From Actinomycetes bacterium (GTDB lineage: Bacteria; Actinomycetota; Acidimicrobiia; Acidimicrobiales; RAAP-2), in NCBI GenBank assembly GCA_021800645.1, contig JAJYYT010000051.1:1-10033 (forward strand): DNA of 10,033 nt, written 5' to 3'. The position numbers and the translations under genes are program-made. The notes under the pieces were generated by a model. That model saw only the letters and a list, made by a program, of their open reading frames with translations. It had not been told where the DNA came from and searched no databases. How positions within the stretch are numbered: the stretch's first letter is position 1; each line of letters opens with the position of its first letter. Below, one piece after another: positions 6,447 to 10,033 of the stretch.

Positions 6447-7889
6447 ATGCGCACCCTCTTTCTGAACCCGCCGTCGTACGAGGGGTTCGATGGCGGCGCG
6501 GGAGCCAGATATCAGGCAAAGCGGGAGATCCGCTCCTACTGGTACCCGACGTGGCTGGCACAGCCGGCGGCGATCGTCCCTGACAGCCTCCTCGTCGACG
6601 CCCCTCCCTCGGGTCTCACGCTCGACGACGTGGTGCCGCTCGCGCACCGGCACGACCTCGCAATCCTCCACACCTCTTCACCGAGCTTCCGGGGAGACGT
6701 CCAGGTCGCAGAGGCCATGAAGGAGGCGAACCCGGACCTCACGGTGGGCTTCGTCGGGGCGAAGGTGGCGGTCGAGCCCGAGCGGTCGCTCATGGCCTCC
6801 GGCGCCATCGACTTCGTCGCACGGGAGGAGTTCGACTTTACGATCGCCGAGGTCGCCGAGGGGAGGCCCCTCGCCGACGTGCTCGGGGTCAGCTACCGCA
6901 CTCCCACAGGCGGCGTCGCGCACAACCAGGACCGCCCGGTCCTCGAGGACATGGACAGGCTGCCGTTCGTGACGCCGGTCTACCGACGCGACCTCGACCC
7001 GAAGAACTACGCGATCGGCTACATGCTGCACCCCTACGTCTCCTTCTACACCGGGCGCGGCTGCCGCTCCCGGTGCACGTACTGCCTGTGGCCCCAGACC
7101 GTCGGCGGCCACCGGTACCGTACGAGGAGTGCCGGCCACGTGCTCGAGGAGGCCGCTCTCGCAAAGCAGCTCTTTCCGGAGATGAAGGAGCTCTTCTTCG
7201 ACGACGACACCTTCACCGACGATCGTGACCGGGCCGAGGAGATCGCCCGCGGCCTCGGCCGTCTCGGGATCACCTGGTCGTGCAACGCGAAGGCCAATGT
7301 GCCGCGCGAGACCCTGCAGGTTCTCGTCGACAACGGCCTCCGGCTGCTCGTCGTCGGGTACGAGTCCGGCGACCAGCGCGTCCTCAACAACGTGAAGAAG
7401 GGGCTCAAGGTGGAGCGAGCCCGCCGTTTCGCCGCGGATTGCCGCGAGCTCGGGATCAAGGTCCACGGCACCTTCATCATCGGGCTCCCCGGCGAGACCA
7501 AGGAGACCATCCAGGCGACGATCCGCTTCGCGCGCGAGGTCAACCCTCACACCATCCAGGTCTCGGTCGCGGCCCCGTACCCGGGCACCGAGCTCTACAA
7601 GCAGGCGGTCGACAACGGGTGGCTCCCAGGCGACGAGGAGGGTGCGACCCTCGTGAGCGGCGAGGGGACCCAGCTCGCGACGCTTGATTACCCCCACCTC
7701 TCGCGAACCGAGATCCTGGACTCGCTCGACACGTTCTACAAGCGCTTCTACTTCCGGGCGGGGAAGCTCGCGGAGCTCTCCGCGGAGGTGCTCCGCCGGC
7801 CCGAGACACTGGGGCGACGCCTACGCGAGGGCGGAGAGTTCGTCCACTTCCTCGGACGCCGCCCACGCTCGTCGGCGGACGCGCGCTGA
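6447..7889 (+). CDS. hpnJ: Hopanoid biosynthesis associated radical SAM protein HpnJ
   Basis: The 480-residue protein has the organisation of HpnJ: a B12-binding-like N-terminal region (about 1-180) starting MRTLFLNPPSYEGFDGGAG, and a radical SAM core (about 195-400). The iron-sulfur cluster motif CxxxCxxC is formed by C206, C210 and C213 in GRGCRSRCTYCLWPQTVGG. Other strongly HpnJ-like stretches are FFDDDTFTDD (250-259), WSCNAKANVPRETL (277-290), GTFIIGLPGETKETI (341-355) and HTIQVSVAAPYPGT (368-381). In organisms where it has been studied, HpnJ is needed to turn glycosylated bacteriohopanetetrol into the cyclitol ether, a ring contraction of the sugar head group. The ATG follows the glycosyltransferase stop by 10 bases, with GAGG (6435-6438) at good spacing and overlapping that stop. 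The gene is complete, with no sign of damage. Confidence 0.93.
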   Translation: MRTLFLNPPSYEGFDGGAGARYQAKREIRSYWYPTWLAQPAAIVPDSLLVDAPPSGLTLDDVVPLAHRHDLAILHTSSPSFRGDVQVAEAMKEANPDLTVGFVGAKVAVEPERSLMASGAIDFVAREEFDFTIAEVAEGRPLADVLGVSYRTPTGGVAHNQDRPVLEDMDRLPFVTPVYRRDLDPKNYAIGYMLHPYVSFYTGRGCRSRCTYCLWPQTVGGHRYRTRSAGHVLEEAALAKQLFPEMKELFFDDDTFTDDRDRAEEIARGLGRLGITWSCNAKANVPRETLQVLVDNGLRLLVVGYESGDQRVLNNVKKGLKVERARRFAADCRELGIKVHGTFIIGLPGETKETIQATIRFAREVNPHTIQVSVAAPYPGTELYKQAVDNGWLPGDEEGATLVSGEGTQLATLDYPHLSRTEILDSLDTFYKRFYFRAGKLAELSAEVLRRPETLGRRLREGGEFVHFLGRRPRSSADAR

Positions 7890-7914
7890 CGTGCGCGGCG
7901 CCTGATCCAAGGCG

Positions 7915-8868
7915 GTGCTCTTCGCGATACTCGCCGCGCTGGGCGCGGCAGGGAGCTTCGCTGCGGGTGGGGTCCTCCAGCAGCGCGCAGCGAGCGAGCG
8001 CCCCGAGGGGGAGGCGCTCTCCTTCCGTCTGATCGCCGACCTTGCACGCGAGCCGATGTGGCTCCTCGGGATCGGGTTCGCGATCTTCTCCTACGTCCTC
8101 GAGGGGCTCGCCCTCAGCTACGGACCGCTCGTGCTCGTCCAGCCGCTCATCGTGACCGAGCTGCTCTTCGCCTTACCCATCTCGGTCCGCTGGCGCGGTA
8201 TGCGGATGTCCGGGCGGGAGTGGGCTGGCACTCTCGCGGTCGCAGGGGGTCTGACGCTGGGCCTGCTCGCAGCCGAGCCTGGCGCGGGACGGCCCGAAGC
8301 CCCCATCGGCGAGTGGGCCATCGCGCTCGGGGTCGTCGCGGGTGCGACCCTTCTCGCCGTCTCCGGCGGGCGCCACCACCGCGGGCCGGCCCGCTCGTCG
8401 CTCTACGCGCTGGGTGCGGCGCTGGTGCTCGGTGCGCAGGCCGCGCTCTTCAAGGCATCCGTCGCCCGTTTCGCGCAGGGAGCCGTCCCGGCGCTCGCGA
8501 GCTGGCAGGTCTGGGCGATGTTCGCTGCGGCCATCCTCGGCCTTCTCCTCGTGCAGAGCGCCTACGAAGCCGGACCGCTCGCGACCAGCATGCCGGTTGT
8601 CGATGCCGTCGATCCCGCCGTCGCCATCGTCTTTGGCATCGTGCTCTTCCACGAGCACATCCGCACGGGGCTCTGGCTCGGAGGCATCGCCGCAGGCATC
8701 GTGATGCTCCTCGGCGGCATCCTCGTGCTCGACACCTCCCCGCTCATCCGCAGCCTCCAGCGAGTCCAGCACCAGCGGGCCGCCCTCGAGCGAGATGAAG
8801 TGCCCCGAGCGGCATCGGGAATCGAGCAGGTGCGTCCCAGTGGAGACGCGGACGTGTCGACCCCCTGA
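7915..8868 (+). CDS. Drug/metabolite transporter (DMT/EamA-like) membrane protein
   Basis: The protein has 317 residues and about nine to ten hydrophobic segments in two related halves, the layout of the DMT superfamily. Each half contains a matching stretch: YGPLVLVQPLIVTELLFALP (69-88) and AGPLATSMPVVDAVDPAVAI (219-238). The second half ends with IVLFHEHIRTGLWLGG, the usual EamA-type ending. After the last helix (about 272) comes a polar cytoplasmic tail of about 45 residues. Its substrate cannot be read from the sequence. GTG at 7915 is the first possible start, because an in-frame TGA lies at 7903-7905. Only a weak AAGG precedes it. The 25-base gap after hpnJ suggests the same operon, so export or flipping of a lipid or a precursor is possible but is inference. 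Confidence 0.82.
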   Translation: MLFAILAALGAAGSFAAGGVLQQRAASERPEGEALSFRLIADLAREPMWLLGIGFAIFSYVLEGLALSYGPLVLVQPLIVTELLFALPISVRWRGMRMSGREWAGTLAVAGGLTLGLLAAEPGAGRPEAPIGEWAIALGVVAGATLLAVSGGRHHRGPARSSLYALGAALVLGAQAALFKASVARFAQGAVPALASWQVWAMFAAAILGLLLVQSAYEAGPLATSMPVVDAVDPAVAIVFGIVLFHEHIRTGLWLGGIAAGIVMLLGGILVLDTSPLIRSLQRVQHQRAALERDEVPRAASGIEQVRPSGDADVSTP

Positions 8869-8895
8869 GACAGGTGGGGCGCGCCGCCTCCTCCG

Positions 8896-10033
8896 TCAGC
8901 GGCCAGAGCCGGCGCGTGCGTCGAACGTCGGGATGAGCACCCGCGCGGCTCGGGCCTCGTCGACCCGGCCGACCGGCGTCGTGCGAGGCGCGGCGCGCGC
9001 AGCCTCGACCCCCCCCTCCTGGCCGGCCTCCGACGCGATCCGCTCGAGCGCGTCGGCGAGCGCTTCGAGCGTCTGCAGGCTCTCGGTCTCGGTCGGCTCC
9101 ACCATGAGCGCCTCGTCCACCACCAGCGGGAAGTACACGGTGGGCGCGTGGAAGCCCTCTTCGAGGAGCCGCTTGGCGACGTCGAGCGCTCGCAGGCCGT
9201 AGCGCCGCTTGAGCGTGGACGCGGCGAGGACGACCTCGTGCATGCATGCCCGATCGAACGGCACGTCGTAGATCGAAGAGAGCCGGACGCGGAGCCAGTT
9301 CGCATTGAGCACGGCACGCTCGGCGACGCGGCGGAGCCCGTCGTCGCCGTGCACCCGAATGTAGGTGAGCGCGCGGGCGAGCACGAGCGCGTTGCCGTGC
9401 CAGGAGTGCACACGGCCGATCGAGCGCGGCGGCGTGGCCCAGCCGTAGCGCGGGGCCGTCCCGTGCGCCCCCTGCCCCCCTTGGCCCAGCCGGACCGGTC
9501 GGGGCCCGGGCAAAAAGTCCACCAGCCGTGAGGAGACCGCGACCGGCCCTGCGCCCGGTCCACCGCCGCCGTGCGGCGTCGCGAAGGTCTTGTGCAGGTT
9601 GAGGTGGACGATGTCGAAGCCCATGTCGCCGGGTCGCACGACACCCAAGATCGCATTGAGGTTGGCTCCGTCGTAGTAGAGGAGGCCGCCGACCTCGTGC
9701 ACGGCGCCGGCGATCTCCTCGATGTCCTCTTCGAAGAGGCCGAGCGTGTTGGGGTTCGTCAGCATGATGCCCGCGACGTCGCGGTCGAGGACCGCGCGGA
9801 GGGCCTGCATGTCGACGCAACCCCGGCTGTCCGACGGCACGGTCGTGACCGCGTAGCCGCCGAGGGAGACCGACGCGGGGTTGGTGCCGTGCGCGGAGTC
9901 CGGGATGATCACCCGCCGCCGCTGCTCACCATGTGCGTCGTGGTAGGCGCGCATGAGGAGCAGTCCGGTCAACTCCCCCGCCGCGCCCGCCGCCGGCTGG
10001 AACGTGGTCGCCGCCATGCCGGTCACCGCGCAC
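8896..10033 (-). CDS. gcvPB: Glycine dehydrogenase (decarboxylating) subunit 2, GcvPB, 5' end missing
   Basis: About 379 residues of a protein usually near 480-520 residues are visible, and the frame runs off the right edge. GcvPB is the PLP-binding half of the split P-protein. With GcvPA it decarboxylates glycine and passes the aminomethyl group to the lipoyl H-protein. Visible family features are TGMAATTFQPAAGAAGELTG near the edge, DSAHGTNPASV, LTNPNTLGLFEEDI, YYDGANLNAILG and the PLP lysine motif HLNLHKTFATPHGGGGPG, with the lysine codon at 9591-9589. The C-terminal end carries PRTTPVGRVDEARAAR, typical of the family. The GTG at 10026 lies inside conserved sequence and is not the real start. 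The gene faces the transporter gene across 27 bases. gcvPA would be expected just beyond the right edge. Confidence 0.95.
   Translation of the reverse strand, partial: CAVTGMAATTFQPAAGAAGELTGLLLMRAYHDAHGEQRRRVIIPDSAHGTNPASVSLGGYAVTTVPSDSRGCVDMQALRAVLDRDVAGIMLTNPNTLGLFEEDIEEIAGAVHEVGGLLYYDGANLNAILGVVRPGDMGFDIVHLNLHKTFATPHGGGGPGAGPVAVSSRLVDFLPGPRPVRLGQGGQGAHGTAPRYGWATPPRSIGRVHSWHGNALVLARALTYIRVHGDDGLRRVAERAVLNANWLRVRLSSIYDVPFDRACMHEVVLAASTLKRRYGLRALDVAKRLLEEGFHAPTVYFPLVVDEALMVEPTETESLQTLEALADALERIASEAGQEGGVEAARAAPRTTPVGRVDEARAARVLIPTFDARAGSGR

Noticed and set aside
6678..7697. Minus-strand open frame (339 codons) opposite hpnJ
   Set aside because: hpnJ is unmistakable over this whole interval, and the opposite frame shows only the mirrored high-GC codon bias.
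8869..8895. Possible terminator between the convergent transporter and gcvPB genes
   Set aside because: The gap holds the 8-bp palindrome GGCGCGCC (8878-8885), but there is no loop-bearing stem and no T-run on either strand.
8562..9820. Minus-strand frames overlapping gcvPB and the transporter
   Set aside because: These are arginine- and serine-rich shadow frames. The gcvPB frame carries the PLP motif and continuous family similarity.

Overview
The window is a high-GC bacterial chromosome segment with tightly packed genes, TTG and GTG starts, and start/stop overlaps. The gene content suggests a member of Actinomycetota or a similar high-GC phylum: a split glycine decarboxylase, a hopanoid radical SAM enzyme, and a hydrogenase-4-like membrane complex. 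Streptomyces and Mycobacterium are less likely because they normally carry a fused GcvP. The exact taxon cannot be fixed from the sequence alone.

Left part (1-4898, minus strand). One operon is transcribed right to left: hyfC-like, hyfE-like, hyfF-like, hyfG-like, then a hyfI/NuoB-like gene cut by the left edge. Three of the four junctions overlap (TGATG, ATGA, TGATG) and the fourth has a 5-base gap, so translation is probably coupled. Together these genes encode the proton-pumping membrane arm and the beginning of the catalytic arm of a complex related to group 4 [NiFe] hydrogenases and complex I. The large subunit lacks the cysteines that bind nickel and iron, so this is best read as an energy-converting hydrogenase-related (Ehr) complex and not a true hydrogenase. 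Its redox partner is unknown.

Middle (4899-5131). A divergent intergenic region separates the complex from the next operon. It must hold both promoters, but no convincing -10/-35 pair is visible. It contains a 16-bp perfect palindrome.

Right-centre (5132-8868, plus strand). A three-gene operon encodes an MGDG-synthase-like (GT28-type) glycosyltransferase with a repeat-rich C-terminal tail, the hopanoid radical SAM protein HpnJ, and a drug/metabolite-transporter superfamily membrane protein. HpnJ is known elsewhere to act on glycosylated bacteriohopanetetrol to form the cyclitol ether head group. The adjacent glycosyltransferase may therefore supply the sugar head group in place of the usual HpnI, and the membrane protein could move a substrate or product. 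Both are inferences from context.

Right end (8896-10033, minus strand). The C-terminal three quarters or so of gcvPB, the PLP-binding subunit 2 of the glycine cleavage P-protein, runs convergently against the transporter gene and continues past the right edge. No rRNA, tRNA, CRISPR array, insertion sequence or other mobile element was seen.
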